Source: Microbacterium sp.
GTDB taxonomy: Bacteria; Actinomycetota; Actinomycetes; Actinomycetales; Microbacteriaceae
Assembly (NCBI GenBank): GCA_031286555.1
Contig: JAITUD010000233.1
Location: forward strand, 1 to 33,612
DNA: 33,612 nt
Direction of reading: 5' to 3'
This document shows positions 24,431 through 31,978 of the stretch, in pieces. The notes under the pieces were generated by a model. That model was not told where the DNA came from. It was given only the letters and a program-made list of their open reading frames with translations, and searched no databases. Position 1 is the first letter of the stretch, and every line of letters starts with the position of its first letter. Position numbers and translations under genes: made by a program.

Positions 24431-25735
24431 TTACTTCGCGATTTCCAGGCCGAGCTGCTTCAGCCCGGTGACGGTCGCCTTCTGGGTCTTCTCGACGGCG
24501 TCGCCGATGGTCGGCTCGCTCGCGACAGCGTCCGTCATGGCCGTGTAGGTCACCGAATAGCTCGGGCCCCAGGCCCAGGGGCGCAGGTGGGAGTACGCCT
24601 CATCGAACACCGCGTAGATGTCGTTCGCGTAGTAGTCGGTCGGAGCCACGGCCTTGGCGGCGTCGTTGAGGCCGGGGTAGGCGAGGTATGTCGTGCCCAC
24701 GGCGCCACGCGCTGTTACGGATTCCGGCGTGGTGGTCAGCCACTCGAGAAAGACGGCAGCCGCCTCGGGATTCTTGCTGGTCTTCGGGATGGTGAAGCTC
24801 GTGCCGCCGTTCAGTGCGCCGCCGGGCTTGCCACTCTCGGTCGGAGGAAGCGCGGCGATCCACTTGCCCTGCTGGTTCGCCGGTTCGGTGCGGCGTTTGA
24901 GTGACGATGCGCTCCAGGAGCCGGCCAACCAGCTCGCGACGGTGTCGTTCTGCAGGTCCGCGACCCACTCGTCGTTCAACCCGGGCTGCTTCTTCACGAG
25001 GCCCTCATCGATGAGTTTCTGCCACCAGTCGGCGGCCTTCATGGTCTCCTTGTCGTCGATCGTGACCTTCCACTTGTCGTCCTTGACAGCGAACCAGGTG
25101 GCCCCGGCCGTCCAGGCGATCGAAGCGAGCTGAGGCTCGCTGGTGAAGAAGCTCCCCAGGTACGCGTCGGGGTTCCAGGCCTTGACGGCCTTGGCGGCCT
25201 GTTCGTACTCGTCCCAGGACTTCGGCACCTCGTTCACGCCGGCCGCCTCGAGGATGTCCTGGCGGTACCACATGATGCTCGGGGGTGCGTCGTAGGGCAT
25301 GGCGTAGGTCTGGTCGGCGAAGCTGACGAGGGATCGGATGTTCTTCGGGTACTTGCCGAGGGTCTTCGCGGAGATGAGTTCATCGAGGGGCGTCAACTGC
25401 CCGGAAGACACGAAGTCGGTGAGGCTGGGGTACTCGATTCCCACGACGTCGGGGCCGGTGCCCGAGCCGATCGCAGCCGAGAGCTTGGTGTAGCCGCCGG
25501 ATGCCGCCTGTGGGATCTCCTCGAATGTGACCTTGATGTCGGGATGGGTGGCATTGAAGGCCGCGGCGACGTCAGCCATCCCGCTCAGCGAGGACCAGAA
25601 GGTGATGTCTCCCTTCGGTGCTTCCTTCGCGCTCTTCGAAGCAGGCGGTGAGGCAGCGGGAGAGGAACAGCCGGCCAGCAGCGCGCCGGTGGCGACGGCT
25701 GCCGTGACGGCGACGAGGACTCGGCGCAATGACAT
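24431..25735 (-). CDS. ABC transporter sugar-binding lipoprotein
   Basis: The protein has 434 residues. The signal peptide ends in the lipobox LAGC (Cys23), followed by a Ser/Pro/Ala linker. The body is a CUT1 binding protein, for example YAMPYDAPPSIMWYRQDILEAAG with no break in the usual order. The frame is open further upstream, but ATG 25735 is preceded by AAAGGAG and directly starts a typical signal peptide. It is the first gene of its operon, and a copy of the regulator-linked motif lies in its 5' region (25823-25837). Confidence 0.9.
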   Translation of the reverse strand: MSLRRVLVAVTAAVATGALLAGCSSPAASPPASKSAKEAPKGDITFWSSLSGMADVAAAFNATHPDIKVTFEEIPQAASGGYTKLSAAIGSGTGPDVVGIEYPSLTDFVSSGQLTPLDELISAKTLGKYPKNIRSLVSFADQTYAMPYDAPPSIMWYRQDILEAAGVNEVPKSWDEYEQAAKAVKAWNPDAYLGSFFTSEPQLASIAWTAGATWFAVKDDKWKVTIDDKETMKAADWWQKLIDEGLVKKQPGLNDEWVADLQNDTVASWLAGSWSASSLKRRTEPANQQGKWIAALPPTESGKPGGALNGGTSFTIPKTSKNPEAAAVFLEWLTTTPESVTARGAVGTTYLAYPGLNDAAKAVAPTDYYANDIYAVFDEAYSHLRPWAWGPSYSVTYTAMTDAVASEPTIGDAVEKTQKATVTGLKQLGLEIAK

Positions 25736-25822
25736 GAAGGGGTTCTCCTTTGAATCGAAACCTTGCTGTGCCTCCCTCATCCTGGGGGAGGTGCAGTCGG
25801 ACGCAAAGGTGAACGTGTCAAA

Positions 25823-25837
25823 GTTAACAGAACCCAA
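25823..25837 (-). promoter_or_regulatory. Candidate operator for the DeoR/LacI-hybrid regulator
   Basis: On the minus strand this reads TTGGGTTCTGTTAAC, about 90 bases before the binding-protein start. It matches 12 of 15 bases of TTCGGTTCTGTTAGG at 27024-27038, including a 10-base identical core. It overlaps no clear promoter boxes that I can assign. Confidence 0.5.
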
Positions 25838-25844
25838 CATTTGG

Positions 25845-26924
25845 TCAGCGCACAGTGGACTCCCGGACATGCAGTGTCGGGAGGAGCGACATTCTCATCA
25901 CGGTGCTCGCGGCGCCCTCCTGCTGCCGCAGGCGGTCGACGCACAGCCGGAGGGCCGCGTGACCGAGTTCGCGCTTGGGCGGCGCGATCGCCGTCAGCGG
26001 CACGGTGGCGAAGGCCGCGACGTCGTCGTCGTAGGCGAGCACAGCGAAGTCCTCGGGTATGCGCAGTCCTCTCTCGAGGACCAGATCGGTGAAGGCCATG
26101 GCGACGGCGTCCCCCAGCAGGATCGCTGCGGTCATGCCAGAAGTGAGGCAGTCGTCCAACAGCGCCTCCAGCTCGGGCAGGATGACACCGTTGACCGAGG
26201 GGCGGGAGATCATGCGGGTCAAGCGGGACGAGGGCGCACCGGCGCTCATGGCGCGGTCGTATCCCGCCATCAACCCGGTCGTGGTGTTCGACCGACCGGC
26301 GGCGAGGGCGATTCTCTCGTTGCCGTTCTCCAGCAGGTGCCGGACTGCGATCTCGGCGCCATAGGCATGATCCGTACGGACCCATTCGAGTCGTCCCGCA
26401 ATCGCCTCGTCGACGGATCGCTCGACGATGACCACGGGGATGCGCGCGTTCTCGAGCAGCTGCTGCAGCGGAGTCGTCTCCTGGATGGGGTCGCGCGGCG
26501 TGACCATCAGCGCATCGACTCCGGAGGCGATGAGGCGCGTGGCCTGCCGGAGCTCCTCGTCCGGTGAGTAGCTGGTTCCGCCGACCACGAGTCGGCAGTT
26601 CGACTCGTTCGCGGCCTGACTCGCACCGCGGATGACTTCGGGGTAGTAGTAGTGCATGTTGGGGACGATCATGCCGATCGTCGCGACGGGTCTGCTCAGC
26701 ACATGTCCGTCGTTGCGGGCTTCAGGGGACTGCTGCTGGGCGACGGCCAGCGAGACCGCCCCGCCGTGCACCCGGGTCAGCAGGCCGCTTTCTTCGAGCG
26801 CGACGAGATCGCGCCACAGGGTCATCGTCGTGACCCCCATGCGCGCGGCGAGGGAAGTGGTGTGCAGGGATCCGCGCAGTTCAAGCTCACGCAGGATCCC
26901 GTCACGACGGGCGGCGGCGTGCAT
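25845..26924 (-). CDS. Hybrid transcriptional regulator: DeoR-type HTH with LacI-type sensor domain
   Basis: The protein has 359 residues. The N-terminal DeoR-like winged HTH (about 5-60) reads RDGILRELELRGSL, TTSLAARMGVTTMTLWRDL and LLTRVHGGAV, the DeoR hallmark. From about residue 80 a periplasmic-binding-protein-like domain of the LacI/GalR kind follows, with VATIGMIVPNMHYYYPEVIRG, GVDALMVTPRD, ILLGDAVAMAF and LAYDDDVAAF. It ends like LacI regulators with PTLHVRESTVR. ATG 26924 has GGAGGAG five bases upstream; an earlier in-frame start is rejected. It stands between the importer operon 25735-21531 and the divergent propeller gene and probably controls both. Confidence 0.88.
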   Translation of the reverse strand: MHAAARRDGILRELELRGSLHTTSLAARMGVTTMTLWRDLVALEESGLLTRVHGGAVSLAVAQQQSPEARNDGHVLSRPVATIGMIVPNMHYYYPEVIRGASQAANESNCRLVVGGTSYSPDEELRQATRLIASGVDALMVTPRDPIQETTPLQQLLENARIPVVIVERSVDEAIAGRLEWVRTDHAYGAEIAVRHLLENGNERIALAAGRSNTTTGLMAGYDRAMSAGAPSSRLTRMISRPSVNGVILPELEALLDDCLTSGMTAAILLGDAVAMAFTDLVLERGLRIPEDFAVLAYDDDVAAFATVPLTAIAPPKRELGHAALRLCVDRLRQQEGAASTVMRMSLLPTLHVRESTVR

Positions 26925-26951
26925 AGGTCTCCTCCGGGCCGAGAAAGCAAC

Positions 26952-26957
26952 AATATA
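26952..26957 (-). promoter_or_regulatory. Candidate -10 element of the hybrid regulator gene
   Basis: TATATT on the minus strand lies 28 bases before the ATG at 26924, in an unusually AT-rich patch of this GC-rich DNA. No convincing -35 box is at the right distance. Confidence 0.4.
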
Positions 26958-27014
26958 CAACACGACGTTCGACGGGATCGGAACGGCTGATGAGCCGTGC
27001 AGGTCTGCTCGCGG

Positions 27015-27038
27015 GAACCGATGTTCGGTTCTGTTAGG
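27015..27038 (+). promoter_or_regulatory. Candidate operator upstream of the propeller gene
   Basis: An inverted repeat GAACCGA-TGT-TCGGTTC (27015-27031) overlaps TTCGGTTCTGTTAGG (27024-27038), the partner of the site at 25823-25837. It lies about 90 bases from the regulator start and 110 from the propeller gene start, so it could serve both. Confidence 0.55.
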
Positions 27039-27145
27039 TATCGGCCGGTTCGCTTGCCTTCGCGCAGCGCCCTGACTTGAGTGGCCTGAACCTCCGGCTC
27101 TTCAGCGGCCGGTCGATGACGACCTCGAGGAAGGACCACGACGCT

Positions 27146-29167
27146 GTGAACGAGATGAGCATCTCCCGGCGACAGTTGATCAAGATGACCGGAGCAGGCG
27201 TGACCGTGGCCGCGCTCGGCGTGGCGGTGGGCGCGCCATCCGCCTTCGGAGCGTCGAGTGGGGTGGGGCAGGCCCCGCGCACGACGATCACGGATCTGGG
27301 TCCTGCACACGTGGCGTTCTCCCTCATGAGCGGAGTGAAGGTCGGCGAGGTGATGTACATCGGCTCACGGAATCTGTCGCCGACGCGTATAGCGGCTTAT
27401 CACCTCCCCTCGAAGAAGGTCATCGCGAGCACAACTCTCGGGCCGGGCAAATTCGTGCAGGGCATGGCCGCCGATCCTTCAGGCCGCCACCTCTATGCAG
27501 GCATCGTGTACGACAAGGACACGGATCAGCCGAATCTCTTCTGCTGGGATCTCACGACGCCAGAGGTCCCGGCGACGGCAGTCGCGCGGATCCCCGGGCT
27601 CGACGTCCGGCGAGTCACCGTCGCGCCGGACGGCATGGTCTACGTCGTCGGCATGGAGGCTGATCCCGGTATCTGGGAGGTTGATCCGCGCACCGGCTCA
27701 TTCATGAACATCGGCATTCCCGACCCGAACGCGACCCAGTCCCGCGCAGTCGCCGCCACTGATACGACCGTGTACTTCGGCGCGGGCAGCAATCTCTCCG
27801 GAGGTGACGGCGCGAGCAAGGCGTCGCTGTTCGCCGTGGATCGCGCCACTCATCAGATCACCCCGATCCTGCCTGCCGCGATGGCGGAGGCCGATGCTGT
27901 GCGCGACATCGAGGTCATCGGAGACCGCCTCTACGTCGGCACCGAGGGGTCGAGCGAATTCGGAAAGTTCGGTTATGTCGAGCTCGCGAATCCGACGGTG
28001 TCCGGGGTCTTCGAGACGGACGGGAAGAGTGTCAAGCTCTTCCGCGAGCACGACGGGACCATCTACTTCGCCGCCGGCGGAGGCGTGAGCGGCTTCTCCG
28101 TCGCGGAGCGCGTCGTCGTCGATGTCGATACCCAGGGAATCAGCCTGGGCGAGATCTGGGGGCTCGACTACGACGCCGGGCAGGTCGTCGTGGTCTCGGC
28201 AGGCGGGTACATCGCGGAGGTCGACCCGACGAGCGGAGGCGTCCTCAAGACGGATCTGGTCGAGGCGGGGGCGCCATCGGATCTTCAGCTCGGCATGAGC
28301 ATCGCCGTCGGTGGCGGCTACATCTATGTCGGTGGAAACGGCAGCATGGCCCGGCATTCACTGGCAGACGGTGTCGTCACGAGCCTGGAGTTCCCCGGCG
28401 AATCCAAGGACGGGGTGGTTGTCGACGGCGTCCTCTACACGGGGCAGTACAGCTCGGAAGGCATCTGGAGCTACGACCCGCGCACCGGGGAGCCCCCGCA
28501 CCAGGCGATCGACCTGCCGCAGGAGCAGAACCGCCCGCAGGACGTGTACTGGGATGACGTGAATCGTCTCCTGCTCGTCGGCGTGCAGTGCGACAGTCAG
28601 GGCGGTGGCTCGCTGGCGATCTACGACCCCGTGACGGATCGCGTCGACCTCCACGTCAATCCCTTCGATCAATATCAGATGGTGCGCACCGTCACGGCGA
28701 GCAAGGGAATCGCCTACCTCGGAGGCGAGAACCCCTACAAGACTGGGCCGCGCGGTGAGGTCTCCGCGTGGGATCCGGTGTCGGGGAAGCAGCTCTGGCG
28801 AATCGATCCCGAGGTGGAGCGCGGAGGCATCACCAACATCGTCGTCAATGGTCGCTACCTGTACTGCCTGTGTGTGAAGGGCGAGTTCTTCGTGGTCGAC
28901 CTGCCGACGCGGCAGATCGTGCACCGGGCCGATCTCGGCAAGTCGCTCGTGCCGGGTCAGGCCACCCTCATCCTCAGCCGCGGCACCGTGTACGGGGTGT
29001 CTGCAGCGTCGATGTTCGCGTTCGATCGTAAGACGTTCGAGATGTCGGTCGTCATCCCGGACCTGAATGGTGAGTGGTACAGCATGCCGCGAGTCGATGC
29101 GGATGCCGATGGCGTGCTGTACACGCTGCGGCATCGCAACCTGGTCAAAGTCGACGACCATCGATGA
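27146..29167 (+). CDS. Tat-exported beta-propeller protein of unknown activity
   Basis: The protein has about 673 residues. The N-terminus carries a twin-arginine motif SRRQLIK (R8-R9) followed by a hydrophobic segment and APSAFGAS, a good signal-peptidase site, so it is exported folded. There is no lipobox. The body is made of repeated beta-rich blades with recurring GxVYVVG/GxLYVGT-like strands and WxVDPxTG-type turns (for example IWEVDPRTG and IWSYDPRTGEP), as in PQQ-like or YVTN-like propellers. GTG 27146 is chosen because GAGGAAGGA lies ten bases upstream; ATG 27116 and ATG 27155 are alternatives. With no glycoside hydrolase nearby, it could be the extracellular glycan-binding or lyase component. 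Several ulvan and pectate-type lyases are propellers, but I cannot identify catalytic residues. Confidence 0.8.
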   Translation: MNEMSISRRQLIKMTGAGVTVAALGVAVGAPSAFGASSGVGQAPRTTITDLGPAHVAFSLMSGVKVGEVMYIGSRNLSPTRIAAYHLPSKKVIASTTLGPGKFVQGMAADPSGRHLYAGIVYDKDTDQPNLFCWDLTTPEVPATAVARIPGLDVRRVTVAPDGMVYVVGMEADPGIWEVDPRTGSFMNIGIPDPNATQSRAVAATDTTVYFGAGSNLSGGDGASKASLFAVDRATHQITPILPAAMAEADAVRDIEVIGDRLYVGTEGSSEFGKFGYVELANPTVSGVFETDGKSVKLFREHDGTIYFAAGGGVSGFSVAERVVVDVDTQGISLGEIWGLDYDAGQVVVVSAGGYIAEVDPTSGGVLKTDLVEAGAPSDLQLGMSIAVGGGYIYVGGNGSMARHSLADGVVTSLEFPGESKDGVVVDGVLYTGQYSSEGIWSYDPRTGEPPHQAIDLPQEQNRPQDVYWDDVNRLLLVGVQCDSQGGGSLAIYDPVTDRVDLHVNPFDQYQMVRTVTASKGIAYLGGENPYKTGPRGEVSAWDPVSGKQLWRIDPEVERGGITNIVVNGRYLYCLCVKGEFFVVDLPTRQIVHRADLGKSLVPGQATLILSRGTVYGVSAASMFAFDRKTFEMSVVIPDLNGEWYSMPRVDADADGVLYTLRHRNLVKVDDHR

Positions 29168-29238
29168 GCACACGCGCGACGAGCACGAGGGTTCGCCCCT
29201 TCGGAACGATCGCGTGCCGCGTGGCAGGCATGACGAGA

Positions 29239-30132
29239 TCAGTGAGTCGGTGCGACGGCGCACCCTGACTGTCGACTCCGGTACGCGGCCTCCACGATCG
29301 AGACGGTGGTGAGGACTTCCGCGGACGGCACATTCGGAACTCCTGTGCGGCACGCGTTCACGATGCTCTCCAGCAATCCATGCAGCATCGCAGGTCTCGC
29401 TTCGATGTCGAACGCGGCCGCGCGAGCATGGCCGTTGATCGTCCCTCTCGTATGCGCATGCCAGACCGAGGAGCCGCTGAGAGTTGCGCTTCTGCCGTCT
29501 GCCCAGCCCAGCACCGTCGTGTCGCCCGTGGCATCGACCGTCGTGCAACCTGGACCGAGTGCAGCGACAGCGAGGTCGACGAGGTGCACTCCGTACCAGG
29601 CGAGCAACGGATGGTGGGGCATCGTCGGGAGCGCGCCGTCCAGTTCGATCCGCATTGCGGGGCCGTCGAGCCGGCCGAGGGCCGTGCGGAACTCGGATGC
29701 GAAGCGTTTGGGCGAGCCGGCGAGCATGAGCGTTCCGTACTCGCGCGCGAGGGCGAGCATGTCCACAGCCTCGCTGGTGGTGGCGGCGAATCTCGTGTCG
29801 ATGTACACAGGTCTGCCCGCCGGGGCCACCTGCCGCAGCAGCTCTGGATGCGTGCGCTGGTCGCTTGAGACGATGAGCAGCGCATCGCAGATGTCGGCGA
29901 CACCTTCGGGGTCGTCGAGGAACGGGACACCGAGGCGTGCGAGGTCGGACGCGAACTGATCGTTGCGGTCGCGGCTGGGCGGGAAGTCACTCACGGTCGG
30001 CCCCTGCCAAGCGGCGGCGATGCGGGCGCCGGGGACGGCGCCGTGGACGCCGTCGCCAAGCAGCCTCGTGAACGATGGAGCGTGCGACGAGTCCACCCCG
30101 ATCAGCCCGAATCGCAGCGGCTCGGTCGTCAT
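29239..30132 (-). CDS. Gfo/Idh/MocA family oxidoreductase-like protein
   Basis: The protein has 297 residues, shorter than the usual 330-380. The N-terminal Rossmann-like segment reads RFGLIGVDSSHAPSFTRLL, the form found in one branch of this family. The C-terminal domain has the alpha/beta pattern with HHPLLAWYGVHLVDLAVAALG. The conserved EKP motif position reads D112-TRF instead of (E/D)KP, so the usual catalytic Lys is missing. Its ATG overlaps the stop of the upstream permease (ATGA, 30129-30132). It ends the operon sulfatase, binding protein, two permeases. It may be an altered oxidoreductase acting on the imported sugar. It converges with the propeller gene over a 71-base gap in which I see no convincing terminator. 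Confidence 0.78.
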   Translation of the reverse strand: MTTEPLRFGLIGVDSSHAPSFTRLLGDGVHGAVPGARIAAAWQGPTVSDFPPSRDRNDQFASDLARLGVPFLDDPEGVADICDALLIVSSDQRTHPELLRQVAPAGRPVYIDTRFAATTSEAVDMLALAREYGTLMLAGSPKRFASEFRTALGRLDGPAMRIELDGALPTMPHHPLLAWYGVHLVDLAVAALGPGCTTVDATGDTTVLGWADGRSATLSGSSVWHAHTRGTINGHARAAAFDIEARPAMLHGLLESIVNACRTGVPNVPSAEVLTTVSIVEAAYRSRQSGCAVAPTH

Positions 30133-31010
30133 CCCTTCACCCCGGATGATGTGATGCTGTCGACGATGTGGCGCTGCAGGAAGAGGAAGATGATCAGGCA
30201 GGGGATGAAGCTGATCAGCGCCGCCGCCATGATGTTCGACGTCGAGATCTGTTCGGTGTCGAGCGAAGCGAGTCCGACGGTCAGCGTTCTCGCTGCATCC
30301 GATTGGCCGATGATGAGCGGCCAGAGCAGGTCATTCCAGTGCCAGAGGAACACGAAGATCGCGAGCGTCGCGAGCACCGGCTTGATCAGGGGAAGCACGA
30401 TCGTGACGAACGTGCGCCACTCGCCGGCGCCGTCGATGCGCGCGGCGTCGAAGATCTCCTCCGGCAGGTCGCGCACGAACTGACGGATCAGGAACACCGC
30501 CTGCGCGTTCGCCAGAGTGGGCAGGATCAGACCCCACAACGTGTTCACGCCACCCCACCCCGCGACCATGATGAACATGGGGATCAGGCTGGCCTGCATC
30601 GGAACCATCAGCGTCGCGATGATCGACCACAGCAGCACATTGCGTCCGGGGAACCGCTTGCGTGCGAGCGCGTAAGCGGCCATCGACGCGGTGAGCAGGA
30701 TGACGACGACGGAGACGACAGAGTAGGCGATCGAGTTCCACAGCCAGAGCGGGAATGCACCGACGTTGAAGATGCGCAGCAGGTTGTCGAACGTGAGTGT
30801 CTCGGGCCACGCGTAGGGGATGGTCCGTTCGTGCTCTGGAGAGAGGGCCAGGATGACGATCGCGATCAGTGGAGCCACCGTGAACAGCGAGATGACTGAT
30901 AGGGCGAGCACCGGCATCCAGCGCTTTCGCGGTCGCCGCCGCGGGGCGGACGCACCTGCGCGCGGTGCCGGGGGTTCGGTGGTCGGGGCGGGGATCAGGG
31001 TCGAGGTCAT
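30129..31010 (-). CDS. Carbohydrate ABC transporter permease, MalG type
   Basis: This is a 293-residue CUT1 permease. The coupling loop reads DAARIDGAG, with Asp in place of the first Glu of EAA. The C-terminus ends TSSGVKG. Its ATG overlaps the upstream permease stop as ATGA (31007-31010), with AAGGAGG inside that gene's 3' end as the ribosome site. Confidence 0.92.
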   Translation of the reverse strand: MTSTLIPAPTTEPPAPRAGASAPRRRPRKRWMPVLALSVISLFTVAPLIAIVILALSPEHERTIPYAWPETLTFDNLLRIFNVGAFPLWLWNSIAYSVVSVVVILLTASMAAYALARKRFPGRNVLLWSIIATLMVPMQASLIPMFIMVAGWGGVNTLWGLILPTLANAQAVFLIRQFVRDLPEEIFDAARIDGAGEWRTFVTIVLPLIKPVLATLAIFVFLWHWNDLLWPLIIGQSDAARTLTVGLASLDTEQISTSNIMAAALISFIPCLIIFLFLQRHIVDSITSSGVKG

Positions 31011-31918
31011 TTCTCCTCCTTGCCCTCGAAGAAGTACCTCTGCACGAGCGAGAGGATCAGCACGATGGCGAACAGAACAAGCCCGATGGCCGCTGCGTAC
31101 CCGAAGTCGAAGAAGCGGAAACCCTGATCGAACAGGAAGTAGATCAAGCTGTAGCTGGCACGGGACGGCCCGCCTCCGGTCATGACGTAGATGGTGTCGA
31201 AGACCTGGAAACCCACGATCGTCTCAATGACGAGAACGAAGAACAGGACGGGTTTCAGCAGGGGGAGCGTGATGTGCCAGAAGCTCTTCCAGCCGCCCGC
31301 GCCGTCGATGCGCGCGGCCTCGTGCACCTCGGCGGGTTGGGCCTTGAGCCCGGCGAGGAAGATCAGCATCGAGTACCCGAATCCTTTCCAAGCGGCGACC
31401 GCCGCGAGGCTCGCCAGCACAAGCCACTGGTCGCCCGTGAGGAAGGGGACGGGGCCGAGGCCGGCGCCTGCGAGGGCGGCGTTCAGCGGGCCGTCGATCG
31501 CGAAGATCCACTTCCAGATGATGCCCGCCAGCACGAAGGAGCTGAGGTACGGGACGAACAGGAGAGCGCGGAAGAGGGCGCTCCCACGCACGATCCGGCT
31601 CAGCAGGAGGGCGCCGACGAGGGCGACCACGATGATCAGGGGAACGAACAGGACGACGTACATGAGGGTGACGCCGAGAGATTGCCAGAAGTGCGGGTCG
31701 CCGAAAAGCCGCGTGTAGTTGTCACCCCCGATGAATTCCACGTCCCCGTTCAGCCTGTAGCGGGTGAGGCTCATCGCGCCGGCTCCGCCGATCGGGATGA
31801 ACTTGAAGACGACGAAGATGACGATCGTCGGCAGTACGAACAGGAGGCCCGCTATCGCCTCGCGGTGTCGCGCCGCTCGCCCCGGAGCCTTCGTGGTCCG
31901 TGTGATGGTGCTGGACAT
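31007..31918 (-). CDS. Carbohydrate ABC transporter permease, MalF type
   Basis: This is a 303-residue CUT1 permease. The first helix is IAGLLFVLPTIVIFVVF, and the coupling loop is EAARIDGAG. GGAAGGG precedes the ATG by about eight bases. A GC-rich stem-loop separates it from the upstream binding-protein gene. It pairs with 30129-31010. Confidence 0.92.
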   Translation of the reverse strand: MSSTITRTTKAPGRAARHREAIAGLLFVLPTIVIFVVFKFIPIGGAGAMSLTRYRLNGDVEFIGGDNYTRLFGDPHFWQSLGVTLMYVVLFVPLIIVVALVGALLLSRIVRGSALFRALLFVPYLSSFVLAGIIWKWIFAIDGPLNAALAGAGLGPVPFLTGDQWLVLASLAAVAAWKGFGYSMLIFLAGLKAQPAEVHEAARIDGAGGWKSFWHITLPLLKPVLFFVLVIETIVGFQVFDTIYVMTGGGPSRASYSLIYFLFDQGFRFFDFGYAAAIGLVLFAIVLILSLVQRYFFEGKEEK

Positions 31919-31939
31919 GGGTCAGCCCTTCCAGGTGGT

Positions 31940-31972
31940 GCGGGACCGGGCGCGGGTCGGGCCCGGCCCCGC
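31940..31972 (-). terminator. Intra-operon stem-loop after the binding-protein gene
   Basis: GCGGGACCGGGC and GCCCGGCCCCGC pair with one mismatch around a 9-base loop, six bases after the binding-protein stop codon on the minus strand. It occupies the same position as the stem-loops at 20072 and 24387. Confidence 0.7.
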
Positions 31973-31978
31973 AGCGGT

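Noticed and set aside
29168..29238. Possible terminator between the convergent propeller and Gfo/Idh/MocA genes
   Set aside because: Only a 6-bp imperfect pairing (CACGCG/CGCGTG) over a long loop is visible, too weak to call.
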